Counted from the stretch's first letter, positions 1 to 12,907 are shown. The stretch is DNA of 64,000 nt from Reticulascus tulasneorum (GCA_001557505.1 LSAX01000003.1:3720001-3784000); one strand, 5' to 3'. The notes: a model not told the origin generated them from the letters alone. Numbers and translations are program-made.

Positions 1-1322
1 CATGGTGTAGTTGGTTATCACGTCCGACTGTGAGTCGCCCCCTTTGACTGGGGGAATGTTAACCACGGGTGCTAATACTGTGCAGGTAACTGAGTTGCCA
101 ATCGGAAGGTCACCAGATCTTGGGGGGTTGGGGTTAGTGGGATACGTTATTCCCAGAGGCTGAGGCTCTATAGATTAGGGCCTGCCCCCCAGTAATTCCC
201 GGGGAACAACATAACTCTTTCAGAGTGGTTTAACCTTACTAATATGCCCCTAAATAGGGATATTTGGGGGCCGAGTACCATACGGATAATGTGTATTCAT
301 GTAAATCGTGAGGCGTATTATTTTCTTGTATTCTGCGTCCTCAGAATACAACATGACCTAACACAACGGTTTCACATACTGTATACCAAGGACCCCGTAT
401 CCTGTTCACAATGGCAGGTTGTTCTTTGAGTACATAATGACCCACAAATCTAGAGGTTATAAGCACACCACGGTTTCTTAAAACCTTTCCCTAACAATAA
501 GTTTACGTGCCAGCGGTACTGGACAGTATCCCTATGAAGCTTTCACCACATCCCATGGGACAGTAGAACTCTCTCATAGAAAGCTTTGTCCGTGAAAATT
601 TGCCAGAAGCCATAAGACGTGACAATGCATGGTCCTGCCGGCAGAATACGCAAGGCTCCAAGCGTTATCGGAACCCCTTTTGCAAATTCAGTGCCGAGGA
701 GCTGCCATACCCACCACGTGCTTCCACTGCACTGAACTCTAGTCTGCCCTGGTCAAGATTTAGTCGTGTTTTTGACGCGTTTCCAGGTTGAGCGACACTT
801 AACCCATCCGCATTATACGCTGAGAGCGATCCACACAAGTGAGGATGGCCAATTGAAGAACAATGCGTACGCGATGTCTGACCCGCAATAAGACTACAGC
901 CAATTAAAGAGTAGCCTGTACGCGGCGAGCTTAGGACGGACTAGCATGAAAAGGCGTATTCTAAACGTCCCGAAGTGATATTCTCCCCTAGGCCTCTTCC
1001 AAACGACAGTTTTGAAGCAAAATGAATGAGGCAGGGTAACTTGTCCGCTGCTTTCATGATTCAGTCCTGGAACATGTGGGTCGAGGCCACGCAATGGGGT
1101 AGACAAGAGAGGTGTCCGACGGACTAGATAAATCACGTCCGGAAGCCAGTGTAGGAGAACTAATTCTGCCTTTCACTTCAGATATCTGGCTCCTTCAACT
1201 TTGTCGAAATCCTCCATCCCGTCCGACGACCCTCGGTTCACCATTTCCCGATTCGTTTGTAATCGATTATCATCTTTGACCGTCTTCGCGCGCGTCTTCC
1301 TTCTCTGTCTCCGCATTTCGAT
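1..1322. other. intergenic / window edge
   Basis: I see no convincing complete gene here. Minus-strand positions about 170 to 1 form one open, Pro/Thr/Val-rich frame preceded by a possible acceptor (ctatag near 170). It could be an internal exon of a gene running off the left edge, but 57 open codons is not significant by itself. The rest has short frames only. The stretch before 1323 is the promoter side of the RTA1-like gene. Confidence 0.4.
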
Positions 1323-2338
1323 ATGTCCGTTCTTTGTAACCCAAACTGGCAAGAGGCCGCATGGTCCATGTACCGATATGTCCCCTCGCCAGCACCCGCT
1401 ATAATATTCTGCCTCCTGTTCCTTGCATCTGGCATTCTTCATACCTGGCAGTTGTGGAAGACCAATGCAAGGTTTCTGATAGCACTGGTGCTTGGCTGTC
1501 TCTGTAAGTGAAACCGACGGGTCGAAGGCGCAGTGCATGCATGTGTCAAGCATTTTGCTAACATTAGTTGTGCCTGCGCGTAGTTGAGTTCATTGGATAC
1601 GCTTCTCGAACGGCCTCCGCAAGACAAGAGCCGGGCTGCTGGAAGCTGATGGCGTTTATTATCCAAAGCATTTTCATCTTGCTGGGCCCTGCATTATTTT
1701 CCGCATCAATCTACATGGTACTCAGTCAGATTGTCAGTCTAGTGGACGGCGACGCCCATGTGATGATCAAACAGCGGTATATTACGAAGACTTTTGTGAC
1801 TGGGGACATCGTATGTTTATTGCTTCAATCTGGTGGTAAGAAAACGCCCCGTCTCTCTTCCCACTCGTTCCTTACTGTCCAAATCCTTACGATAGTAGCC
1901 GGGGGTCTCGTCGCCGGAGGTCGGAATAGTAAAATAATGGGCCAAGTCGGCAATGGCCTAATCATTGCCAGTCTGCTTATCCAAACAATCTGGTTTATAT
2001 TCTTCATCGTCATTACCGGAATGTTCCATCGGCGGATGAACCAATGTCCTACGCTCGCCTCAAGGGAACCAGGCGTCCGATGGACTTCCTACATCCGCAC
2101 AATCTACATCACTGGGGGTCTTATCATAGTTCGCTCTTTATTCCGGGCGATCGAGTTCATCGTAGGAGACAAAGGCCCCCTCATGAGATCGGAAGTATAT
2201 CTTTACGTCTTGGATTCGCTGCCCATGTTTGCCGTCGTTGTCATCCTGCACTGGAGGCATCTAGGTGAAATTAGTGTCCTAGCTCGAGGCGGGAAGCCCT
2301 ACACGAATGGGTTGAAACTGTTTTCGTTGAAAGCTTAA
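1323..2338 (+). CDS. RTA1-like seven-helix membrane protein
   Basis: Three exons, 1323-1503, 1584-1835 and 1899-2338, give about 290 aa, the usual size for the fungal RTA1/RTM1 lipid-translocating exporter-like family. The first join restores the family block GCLFEFIGYASR. Later blocks include FILLGPALFSASIYM, RSLFRAIEFI and VYLYVLDSLPM. About seven hydrophobic helices run along the length, and the C-terminus is cytosolic and short. The second intron is a multiple of three (63 nt), so the frame stays open through it, and an acceptor 3 nt earlier is also possible. Members confer resistance to toxic lipids or azole-type compounds in yeast and sit in the plasma membrane. The substrate here is unknown. 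Family call is secure; role is inferred. Confidence 0.93.
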
Positions 2339-3222
2339 AGACTGCCACGGATGTGCGCTAGATTCGAACGAACATTCGCATTTCAGTTCCCAAGAGGTCG
2401 TTCTGTATTTGGCAGCAGAGATTGCCTCAACGCGGTCGATTATGCGCCGGCGAACGACGAGTGAGGTGTATGGATTAGGATTAAGCCACGGGATCTATGG
2501 ATGGGAAGAATTGCAAGCTGTATTAAACTGGATACTGAATTTCGGATACCTTTCTTTCCATCAATGACTTAGAGCAAGCAACGCGACGGAGAATGTAATT
2601 TTTAAGTATGATTACATACAGCTTTAAATAGAAGATCTGCCCTGTCACTCATTCACCAGTCTATGATGCTACCAGGCCTCGGGCTGTCACTCGTGGTATT
2701 TACTCGGCAAGTTGTATATCGAGCACTTCAGGCCCCTTCTTTGCGGTAACGAGTGCCGTGTCAAGGTTTCGAGATGAGCAGTGTGCATTATACTCGAGAG
2801 AGGTGTGTGCCATTCCCCAGCTCAATACACATTTGACGGAGGGAGCAGCGACTATATTGATATCATGTAGATCCCGTAGGAAGTACAAGTAGAATCCGCA
2901 TACCGTCAGCTACCTTAGACAAACGATATCGTTAGAAGAAGTTGGACTAGGCTTAAAGTAAATGTAGACCCCATAGCCACGAGACACGTGCACAGCCTCC
3001 TATTGCCCCGCCGTTCCCCACCCCATTTCAACCTCCTGTGACCGTTTCTTCTTGTCTCCAATCAACCAGCACCATCAGCATCAATCTCAAATTACCCGTA
3101 GTATCAGAGAGAAGCGAGGCCCCAAGGAGGTAGCCACTCTCTTCTCGTAAATATACTACTGGCTCTTCTGAGCCTAGATCTGTTATTATTTGGACGACGA
3201 GACATTGGGCGCAACGATACAG
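2339..3222. other. intergenic, RTA1-like to Zn2Cys6 gene
   Basis: No gene recognised. It holds the 3' flank of the RTA1-like gene and the promoter of the Zn2Cys6 gene. Frames on both strands are short and show no family motif. Confidence 0.6.
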
Positions 3223-4448
3223 ATGTCTCGCACAGCCCACAAGAAATCACGGTATGGCTGCAAGGAGTGCAAGAAGCGCCATAAAAGGGTAAGTCGAAAC
3301 TGACGAGTCGAAACATAAGTCCTGCCTGCGCTTATACATATGCTGCAAAGTGCGATGAGACTCGTCCGAGCTGTGAAAACTGTTCCACTACGAATCGCCG
3401 ATGCTCGTTCCTTGGGTTACTGCATATCCCCACTCCGCCTGCATCGTTGACAGTATCGGTATCAAGTTACTCAGCTCCTACGCCTTCAACATTGCATGGA
3501 GGTGACTTGCAAGCTCCACAGCCCCATGTCTTCACTATGACACAGCTCCAACTCCTCTACCACGCTGAGGTGGACATGCTAGGAATTCTAGGGATAGAGG
3601 AAAGCCGAGCAATTGCGACGTGGAGGACTATCTTCAAATGCGCTCTGCAGGCCCCGTACCTCATGGACCAATTGCTCGCCTTATCAGCCGCACACCTGAG
3701 CCACCTGCATATAGACGAGCGGATCAGGTACCAGAATGAGGCAACAACACTCCAGACACGTTCGCTGGCAGTTTTCAAGACGGTCGACCCCCCCACACGA
3801 TCTAGCCCTGACTGTTTGGCTGTATTCCTATACTCTTCTACGCTCAGCATCCACGTCTTGTACGAGGCGCTCTTGTGTCGCGATGACTTCAACACCTTTC
3901 TGGACCAATTCACAGCGTATCTCTCTGTCCATCGAGGCGTCCGTGCAGTCTTACCGCCAGGGTCTTTTGCGGACATGCAATCTCAACTTCAAGAATTGCT
4001 AGGAGGGTGCGATTTTCATTCTACCTTGCAGAGTACAACGAGCGACAACGCAGGGCACGAATGCGATCCCCTTTTGAAGCTTATAGATGCCGCAGATATG
4101 AGCCATGCATCATCCATCGCCTGCCACCAGGCGGCAAAGTCACTCCAGTGGACGTATACCATGTGCAGTGAGGCACGTTCCCTAAACGATTACGTCAACT
4201 TTGTGATGGCTTGGCCAGTCGTTATTTCATCTGCATTTGTGGACCTGATAAAGCAACGAAGGGCCGAAGCGATGATAATCCTAGCATATTTCGCGGTGCT
4301 GCTTGACAACTCAAGAGAGTACTGGGTGTTTGGTGACGGAGGGCGGCACCTAATTCAATCGATAACCGCCCACCTCGGTGCCTTTTGGGAAGAATGGCTC
4401 GTGTGGCCAAATGAGGTTTTGAAAAGGAATAAACCCATGGATGCTTGA
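3223..4448 (+). CDS. Zn2Cys6 transcription factor
   Basis: Two exons (3223-3288, 3351-4448; 62-nt intron) encode 387 aa. The intron cuts inside the zinc cluster, and joining restores the exact spacing C-x2-C-x6-C-x6-C-x2-C-x6-C with cysteines at residues 13, 16, 23, 30, 33 and 40, flanked by basic residues. A Pro/Ser/Thr-rich linker follows, then a mostly helical domain (HAEVDMLG, LSAAHLSHLH) like that of sterol-uptake-control/Upc2-type C6 regulators. It should be a nuclear DNA-binding regulator. It lies between an RTA1-like and a DUF2306 gene, so it may act locally, but nothing in the sequence proves a target. Start chosen because it is the only Met giving the intact finger. Confidence 0.93.
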
Positions 4449-5995
4449 CGGAACCAATAAAGATGTAACTGGAGATAAATCTGTTGTACAAAAGAGTAAG
4501 ATACTAGGCGTATTGACGGAGATGCCATGCAGTGATTCATTTTCCTTCCAAACATACAAAGACGAATGGAATGAATGAAGGGGGAAGGAAGCGAAGTTGT
4601 ATATTACAATCCAAGTATCTACCGCCTTTTATATAAATATCCATTCCCAAGGCCTTTATTCGCCCTGGAATAGGTTCCAAGTTCGGGGCATTCCAGCAAC
4701 CAGGGGATGAGGAAGTTTCGTGGTTGGTCACAGGGGACCGTTGCATCCGGAACCAGCAGCCGGAACGAGAATAAATTCGTGCGTATGCTGACAGGGACTT
4801 GGGTATCGATAAAGCTTCCATTATATGCAGATTAGATCTTATCGGAGCCAAGTAGCTTGTGATTACACCGTTTGCATCACCATGTCGTTGGCCCGCGGGC
4901 CTACCTTAGGCATCCGACCCACTGACTTGATCGTGGTCTGGCAGCAACCATGCCGGCCAATAAACTACTGTGTAAAATGGCAGTATTCAGTGGGATAAGA
5001 GCCGGCGGTGCATAGGCCTGTAATAAATACGGGGTATCCGACAGTGTGGCAAAACGCCCGTTACGGTGAAATATGAGGACTGCTATACCTCAGTGCTTTA
5101 TCAGCAGGATGCCCACAAGGGGTAGTACAGTTATCGTCGCCCCTAAACGCGTATTAAACAACGAGTTTAGGGCGAAAAGGCGAAGGAGCGAGATCAGAGG
5201 CGTACTTCCCGGCCGAAAGACAGGGGGGATTTGAGTTGTTTGTACGGAACGTAATCTGTGCGTGCCGTGTGAGTGGGGAGGCGATCCAACATCGTAGATC
5301 GGTTAGGTTGCCCCCTGCTCCCATCGACAAGTCAGCATCTATCACATCAAATCTGTTCTTGTAATTGGTGTGCGGAATGAGTCTCATTCAGGCATTACTG
5401 GGCGTAAGGCGCAGCAAAGCCCTGGATGATTGGCTAATCTCGGGCTCGCGGCCAACACGTGTGCGATCTCCCCCCCAAACCTTTTGCGGACTACGCGGCC
5501 ACAGGTTACATCGACGATAAGTACGGGCCGGAGCCAACAGCGCCAAGCTCAGCCCAGACGGTACAACGCGGTCTGAACGAAGCTATGACCAGGACGCAAG
5601 CATGGATGTAGTGCGACGAGATCATTTAATTCACGACCCATCCCGCCAATTGACTTAGTACAGGCGCCCATATGCCTGCAGTCATGCCACCAGCGCGACG
5701 AGCCAAGGCTGAAGTGCGTCCAACCACACTTTTCCTGAACAACCAACATGCAGAGAGGGGCGCAGCGGCCTCGGCCAACGGGCTGGCGATCAAACCGGCA
5801 GGGCAGACGGGCTTATTATATATCACAGCAAGCATGACTGTCATTATTTGCCGAGAACCCCCAATCTCGCGAGATCCCGCTTCAAGCACCTAGCCGTCTG
5901 TTCAGTCCAATATCTTCTTGCGGTCTGCGACCTGGCTCAAAGCCCAACCTCTGCACCTGCATATATCTTAAGCAGCATCAACTATCAACCTCAAA
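4449..5995. other. intergenic, 1.5 kb
   Basis: No gene recognised. Several frames of 60-104 codons exist on both strands but none carries a family motif, signal peptide or good splice structure. The last 150 bp are pyrimidine/adenine-rich with AT-rich steps and look like the promoter and leader of the DUF2306 gene. Confidence 0.55.
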
Positions 5996-7209
5996 ATGGT
6001 CCACGTCATGTCGAATCGGGCCCCAGCCAACGGCTTCGTTGCCGGCGCCCGCAAGGTCTACAACCCCCTCGGCTTCAACAAGGGCTACAACTTTGTCCTC
6101 TTCGTCGTCTTCGCCGGGGCCCTTATGGGCTTTACACTTGCCCGTCTCCAGTTTCTTGATATCGATAACATCTTCTGCGGGCCGGGTTTCAGCGCTGTCC
6201 GCCGCGCCGCCCCCGGCGAGTGCTTCTACTACCGTTTCGGCATCGAGCGCATCGGCATCATACTGCACCTCGCTTGTGTGCTTCCAGCATGCTTCCTTGC
6301 CTGCTGGCAGTTTGTGCCGGTCATTCGGCACAAGTTCATGATATTCCACCGTATCAACGGCTATATCATCCTTCTTCTGTCTGTGGTAGGCACTGTTGGC
6401 GCGCTGCTGGCTGCAAGACATGCCTTCGGTGGCGGACTTCCGGTACAGGCCGTCGTCGGGCTGATAGCTATCATGTTCATTGGGTCGCTTACTGTAGCGT
6501 ACATCAACATCAAGAGGCTTCAGATTGAGCAGCACCGCGCTTGGATGCTCAGAGCCTGGTTCTACGTGAGTACTTTCTCTGATATCATGCGGGAAGGCCA
6601 ACTAATCAGAGTTCACCGACATACAGGCCGGCGCGATTGTCACTGCTCGACCCATCATGTTCATTGCAGCGTTGATCGTGTCCAGACAAGGCGGCTACTT
6701 TGTTCCCATGCCTTGCAAAGTCATTGAGTATCTGTTGAACCATGTCAACAACAAATCTGGTCTCCCACAAGGCTGCGAGGCTTATCTGTCCGGCGAAAAT
6801 CCAGAGCAGTGGACTGCCGTTTTGGGTAAACTTGGTGGCGCCGGCCCAGCTTCAGCAGCCGCTGCATTGCAATCCGGATTTGGTATGGCTGTCTGGCTAG
6901 CCCTTGCTCTTCATGCCATTGGCATCGAAATCTACGTTAGTACCCCAACAATAGTCCTCGAGTAACCATTTCAGACACTAACTTAACTTATAGCTACACC
7001 TCACCCCTGCCGAGGCCGAGAGGCTCCGGAACGTTTCTTACCAGAGACAGTTGGAGGCTGGCATGAATAGCCCTGGCCGCGCTGGCTTAACGAGCGATCG
7101 GCTGGGGGATTCTGAAAAATGGGAGCCTACACATGACCACCGCGACCGGCAACAAGACAGGGCGTTGATGCTCCAGATGACGAGCAGCCCGATGGATACA
7201 CTGAAGTGA
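5996..7209 (+). CDS. DUF2306-family membrane protein
   Basis: Three exons: 5996-6565, 6627-6935 and 6994-7209. The protein has about 364 aa with several membrane helices (YNFVLFVVFAGALMGF, IILLLSVVGTVGALL, AVVGLIAIMFIGSLTVAYI) and family signatures QHRAWMLRAWFY and LHLTPAEAERLRNVSYQ. It belongs to the fungal DUF2306 (predicted membrane protein) group, whose biochemical role is not established. Both splice sites are phase 0 and well formed. The tail is uncertain. The exon-3 frame ends at 7209, but another frame, open from about 7132 to 7363, has an acidic protein-like stretch (APDDEQPDGYTEVNLESG), so a frameshift in the last 25 codons is possible. Promoter side is TA-rich at about 5956. Confidence 0.88.
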
Positions 7210-8568
7210 ACCTGGAGTCTGGTTTCATAGTCCAACATCAAGCACTGTCTAGGGCTAAGATTGCTCCGATAGTGCTGCTGGTGCACACTGCATCCGAGTT
7301 GTGTCTCCAGTCTGCAACTATTATCCCCCTTTACACGGCACAGACTCCTTTACCCCTTTGAACAGGCATGACGGGTCACGCAAAAGGTTGCTGGATTTTC
7401 ATTCTTTTCATGAGGCTGGAACTAAGCGAGTGATCCGGAGGATCCCACGCAATAGAAGCCTTAGGCTGGGCAAGGGCTTGTCATCGCTACAGCTATCTCA
7501 AACATAGCTTTCTTAATAATATCAGAATTTGAACTTCATACTCTGGTCCTCTATCTGTGTGTTCAAAGTTTGCTACATGAGTTGTCGTTGATGAATGCTG
7601 CCCGAGACGAATGGAGTGTGCAGATACGAGTATTGGATGAGAAGCCATCTGAATGCCTGCCCCGTTCATTGGCCCATCTACTCCGAAGGATCCGATCCTG
7701 CCGGGAGGATTCTTGGTGGTAGCCGGGATCCAATTATGCCGATGCACCGGAGGTGCAGGATGAAGGATGACCTCTGCAAGTATTTGCCGATATCCAGAAA
7801 CATCTCCGTGGACTGCACACCCTCTTCTGAGCTCTCCGTCCGGAAAATCGCCTAACCGCAAGGAGTTGAGATACTGATGCGACAGCCAATGGTGTTGCCG
7901 GAGAAAAGAAACCAATGGAAGATTCACCCTACGGTCATTGTTCATACTCAAGGTGTAGTCACTCGAAGAGAGCTATCAGCAGCAATTCATTTTATCTACG
8001 ACTTTTCCAGAGAACGTTGTACGCTAATCAACCTTTAATGCTACGAGATACATTCATCCAGACTGTTATGGGCGCACCAAACTTTTCCTAAATGGCCTCG
8101 CTTTCTTGCCTCCAGTGGCAGAATAACTCTCGCCGCACTTCTTCCAAAACCACCCATTCGTCTTCTGCCCCATATGCCAACACGACCCGCCGTCTTGAAC
8201 AACAATGTGTGATTACGGTCCTCAGTGGCCGGGAGCCTGCACTCGATATTTCTCGCGCCGATGAAGGTGCAGCTAATATTGAAACCCCTATGGACACTGC
8301 CAAGCCTCCTGGCAGCCACACCCGCTCAGCAGTGACAGCCCATGTCTTTCGGAGCACCGAGGAGGAGTGCGGCTGAGTTTGCAAGATTAGACTTGGAGAG
8401 CAAAGTATCAATACTCAAGGAGGAGGTAGGCGCGCTGGTCGGGGGCAATGAATTTGCTCCAGCGGCCATTGCGACGTTTTGGAGAAACGGTGTCGGAGAG
8501 TAAACTGATGTCTGCACTTCAGTTGCACGTGGAGCACTAGGAGAAAGTTATTTACGCGGTGGTATCTA
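7210..8568. other. intergenic, 1.35 kb
   Basis: No secure gene. A plus-strand frame from about 8341 to 8504 starts with Met-Ser-Phe-Gly and has a helical, charged stretch (ARLDLESKVSILKEEVGA). It looks protein-like and could be the tail of a decayed gene. A 152-codon minus-strand frame (7493-7951) shows no recognisable domain. Convergent 3' ends of the DUF2306 gene and the P450 gene lie at the borders. Confidence 0.45.
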
Positions 8569-10454
8569 TTACATATCTTGTTGCCGCCGAGTGATTCGGA
8601 CCCAGAAGTCCTCGATGATCCAAATACCCTGTTAATTTGTGAGCCAAATAGGACCAAATAAGACACAGAAAGTTGGGGAGGGATGAGTGCAAGCGGCCAT
8701 ACTTACTGCGTTTTGGATCCTGGCCGGGTTTTCAGGACGTGCAATAGAAAAGTCAAACCGTCTGAATAGCTAAGCCGCATGTTAGTCACCTATATTGGCC
8801 GGCGGAGGCACCAATCCTTACCTCAACGAATATCTTGTTAAACTCCATTAAAGCCACAGTTTTGCCTAGGCACTGAAACTTTCCATAGTGAAAGACGAGG
8901 TCGACCGTACTCGTCATCTGCGCCAGTTGGGCTGGGTCCGTCTCAAACCAGCGTTCCGGCACGTAAAGCTCTGCATCTTCACCAAAGGTTTTCTTGGAGT
9001 GATGAATACCGAATGGTGATGAGCCGATCTGTGTGCCTGCAGGAATGAATTTGCCGTTGATCACGTCACCTCCTTGAGGCACAGTCTTGAAAAAAGTCCC
9101 AGCCGCTGGAGGCATTATTCGCAAACCTTCCTTAATTACAGCTTGAAGATATGGCATGCGGCGAGCCTCAACATCTTTGATCGGCGAAGAGATCTCCCCA
9201 GCAGCGATGCCCTTGTCAATTTCTGCCTGCAGTCTCCTGTACCCGCTCGGGTTGCCCAAAAGGCTTAGTATGACCACGCGGATGGTGGAGGCTGAAGTGT
9301 CGCTTCCAGCAACAACCTGCAGCAGTGCCTCCCCAGATGCCTCTTCCTGACTTAGTCCATGACGGATGAAGGAGCCGAGCATATCGGGCTGCGATGTAGC
9401 ATAAGATCCGAATCGCTCAGCCACAACCTTCTTCGCTACACTGTATAAAGTTCTCAGCATCTTTTCACACATTGCCACGGCCTCATATAAAGTCCATAGT
9501 GACTCACCCAATAAAAGCACCAAACCCTAGTTTGTCGCTGTCCTTCGGCATCAATCCCCGGAAGAGACGTGATTGCAATAACTTTGCGAGAGACGGTACG
9601 TTGGCCAGGACTAGCATGACTGGAATGAATGAGCTCGTGATCTTGATATAGTCGAAAACATCATCGTCTTGCTCAAGATACCCGAATGCTTGCCCAAACG
9701 CGAGATCACTAATGACATCCAGAGTGAAGTATTGGCCTTTTTGGGCCAGATCCATCGGGCGATACTGTCGGGCGGTTGAAAGGTACTTCTTCTCAATCAA
9801 CTCCACAAGCTTCGAAATCTGTGACTCGATGGTGCTCTCCATCGACTCATTCTCCTTACCCGAATACTGGATTTTGTTGCATCAGCATCACGGATATGAT
9901 TCAAAGGGTTTTGGGATTGATCTCACGCCGGCCGCCATCTTACTGCGAAGACTGGAATGGGCAACTTCGTCGCGCATCGAGAAAAGATTGTCCCTCGTTG
10001 GATCGAATCGCATGGCGTCGTACCCTGTATGTTCTCAGCCGTTGTGTTGCAACCCGAGCAACCCATTAACTACGCACATGGGCCTCGTGTGTATGTAGAG
10101 CGAACGGCTAACATCCTGCGCATGACATCCGGATCATCTGTGACAAGCTCATTGGGGCCAATACGGGCGAGTGATCCTGTAAATGCCATCAGCGCGTGCT
10201 CCATACTCCATAGCTGCTCGGCGGAGCTGCAGCGTACCATATCTGTCGGTCACTTCCTTGATAGCGGTGGGTTGCCGTCCTTTCAACGACTCTCTCACCA
10301 TCCAATACTTGGTGAAGGCAGCCCAGAAAGGCCCCGGAATGTGCGATAATCGATACCACTGGACCGAAGTGCGAATTAAATAAGCCGTCGCCACCACCAC
10401 CAATGCGGTCAAGACTCCAGCAACAACTGGCTTGGTCGCCAAGAACGACTCCAT
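8569..10454 (-). CDS. cytochrome P450, pisatin-demethylase-like
   Basis: Seven exons on the minus strand (10454-10238, 10176-10078, 10024-9927, 9866-9508, 9440-8822, 8769-8707, 8628-8569) join in frame to 504 aa. An N-terminal membrane anchor is followed by the proline hinge HIPGP. The I-helix is AGSDTS (302-307), ExxR is EGLR (362-365), PERW follows, and the haem loop is FHYGKFQCLG with the iron ligand Cys448. The end GIWIIEDFWVRITRR is typical of the fungal pisatin-demethylase-like group. It should be an ER-anchored monooxygenase needing NADPH-P450 reductase; the substrate is unknown. All key residues are present and no breaks are seen. It is divergent from the LaeA-like gene at 11121, sharing about 670 bp of upstream DNA. 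Confidence 0.93.
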
Positions 10455-11120
10455 CAGCAGTGACGTAGAGCGATGTACGGTGCTTGTCTACCAAAGCTCG
10501 ATCTTCACAGTGTTGATTGAAGTTACGAAAAGTAATGGATATAGCCCGTTCCCACGAAAGCGTACGGTGCCCCAACCCTCTGGCCAGTCCCCTCGTCAAG
10601 CTAGCCACTGAGAGCATCCAGGTTGCGGGGCGGATCTAACCCGCAGAGCATGGGGCGATATGCATCGGTGGGTAGGCCGGTACATTAGATGCCGGTATAC
10701 CGCTTGAGTTTTCCTATCCTATGCACAGGTGTTCATCGATGTCCAAATACTACCACAACAAGTCCTACATGATGATTTAATTAGTGGGGGAATACTCCGT
10801 CACGGCTGCATCACATTAGTGACTGCGGTGCCCGGAGGCTGCATCATTGGGGTTTGGTTCGTCAATTGCCTTCCACTGCCGGATCATCCTTCCCACTAGC
10901 AGCGGAGCGTCTCCACTTGGCCGCATCCGGAACCACTACAGCGGGTCCGTTTCCAAGCCTCAGCCTGTAAGGGAGAAATGGCGTCCAAAGATATTTCAAG
11001 GACAGACCTTAGCTGCTTGAAATGGAAGAACAGAATAAACTTTAAAGTATCCATCTCTCAAGATTCGTCATTGCTTTCTTTCCCGTCCAACCACCTAGTA
11101 CTCTGGCAGCCTTGACAAGA
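10455..11120. promoter_or_regulatory. shared divergent promoter region, P450 and methyltransferase
   Basis: This 666-bp gap lies between two start codons pointing away from each other, so it must carry the upstream control of both genes. I see no other gene in it. No specific operator could be assigned by eye. Its role as a bidirectional promoter is inferred from geometry alone. Confidence 0.5.
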
Positions 11121-12651
11121 ATGGCAGGAGAAACTTCTAAGAATAACTCGTCGAAGGCAGACGCTGAGGCTGAGCACGCCGCCGGGCCGGCCCAAATTGC
11201 TGCTGCAAGTAACGTTGTACTTGAGCCTGAGGTGAGAATGCCCCCTCTCACATCGTGGATTGGACGGGACAAACTGATCTGCTGTGCTGTAGGAACTGGA
11301 GCCAGAGCGGGTAATAGACGATGGCGACTCGGGCATAGGCAGTGTAAGCGGGAGTGTTTGAATCCCCAGAGCTGTATTGACCGTAGACCTTCGTTACAGT
11401 TTCAGTCTTCTACCACATCCATCCGGCGTGAGATGATTTTACATCGAATGGAGCATGGTCGGCAATACCAGGGTTATATGGAAGCCAGTACGCCCGCCCT
11501 TTCCGTGTGTGTCTACTCGCAAACCAATTAATGTATCAGAATATGTACTTCCTATGGATGAGGTAAGAGAACTACCGAATTACTGATTGTGAGGGTTCAT
11601 TTACGAACACGAAGTCCACTAGCAAGAAATGGATCGGCTGGGTAGGCTTCAGATTTCCATGTCTGCTATTGGGAGCTGACCACTCGTAGATTTCCAATGC
11701 CATCTAGTTTGGCTCACATTGGAGAAGCGACATAGCTTTGCACCATTTAGTAACATGAATCGAGCCCTCGACGTCGGTTGCGGAACAGGCTTGTGGACTA
11801 TTGGGTTTGGTACACTTCCCCAGGACCGACAACCTGCCACAGCTCGAACTAATGCACAGTAGCCGACGCGCATCCTGAAACTGAAGTTGTCGGTGTTGAT
11901 TTGGCACCTGTCCAGCCAGACTGGTAAGTCGAGTCGAGCCATGGAGGATGAACAACAGAGCAATTTCGGCCCCGACTAACTTGTGATAGTGTACCTCCAA
12001 ATCTCAAGTTCGAAGTCGATGATCTAGAACAGCCCTGGAACTTCTCTTATAAATTCAACTACATCCATTGCCAGCTGATGATAGGCGCATTTCAGGACTG
12101 GCCCAAGTTCTTCAGACAAAGCTTTGAGTAGGACGATCCAACATGCTAAAGAATGCTTGGTCACAATCTTACAAAGCAATAGGTTCTTGGAGACTAACGG
12201 CTACCTGGAAGTCCACGACATTGACTTCGTCATCAGATGTGACGATGGCACACTTCCAGAGAGCTCTGCACTTGCCAAATGGCACGCCAGCATGCACGAA
12301 GCAGCAACCAAGGCGGGCTTTCCGTTGGGAGCAATTGCTCAGGTGCCAGAGATGATGGAATCTGCAGGATTCGTCGACATCGTCGCGAGGCCCATCAAAT
12401 GGCCCATCAACACGTGGCCCAAGGACAAGAGGCACAAGGAGCTTGGACGATGGGCTTTGGAGAACTTCTACTGGGGCTGCGATTCGATGAGTCTAGCCCT
12501 ATTCACTCGTGTATTGGGCTGGTCGGTCGATGAGGTCCGCGTCTTGATGGCTATGGTAAGGCACGACCTTCGCAACAAGAATTTTCATGCGTACTGGAAT
12601 TTCTGGGTTGTGTACGGCCGGAAGCCATCAATCGATGTCGGGTTTTTGTAA
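11121..12651 (+). CDS. LaeA-like SAM-dependent methyltransferase
   Basis: Nine exons (11121-11231, 11293-11343, 11406-11487, 11540-11562, 11623-11641, 11690-11809, 11860-11923, 11990-12127, 12183-12651) give 358 aa. The layout is that of fungal LaeA/Lae1-like proteins: an acidic, Ser-rich N-terminus with DSGIGS, then HGRQYQGYMEAKYVLPMDE, the SAM-binding loop ALDVGCGTG (121-129), VVGVDLAPVQP, LKFEVDDLEQPW and NGYLEVHDID. Two exons are only 23 and 19 nt. The exon 7/8 join gives Cys where the family usually has Trp before VPPNLKF. The second acceptor (tttcag, 11405) is the least certain join. LaeA itself is a nuclear regulator of secondary metabolism, but most such paralogues have no known substrate. 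Confidence 0.9.
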
Positions 12652-12907
12652 TATTATTATCTATTATGTTAAGATTAAACATAGTTTAAAGGAAAGGCTG
12701 TATGAAGAATAATGTATGCAATACCACATATGAGCACTCGGCAAGGTAATTATGCCGGAGTATATTGACTTGGATCTACTTGGTAGCCTACTATATAGAA
12801 TACAGGCCTAGCTGATCTACATACTTGATTGCTTGACTTGCAGAGAAACGATAGCCGAACCTATAGGCATATTAATACCTGGCGAGCTGAGGATGCTCAC
12901 GGACGGG

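Noticed and set aside
5978..6601. 207-codon minus-strand frame opposite the DUF2306 gene
   Set aside because: It lies wholly over exon 1 of a well-supported membrane protein; the plus-strand frame has helices and family motifs while this one has none.
7493..7951. 152-codon minus-strand frame
   Set aside because: No motif, no splice support, no signal peptide; chance frame in an intergenic stretch.
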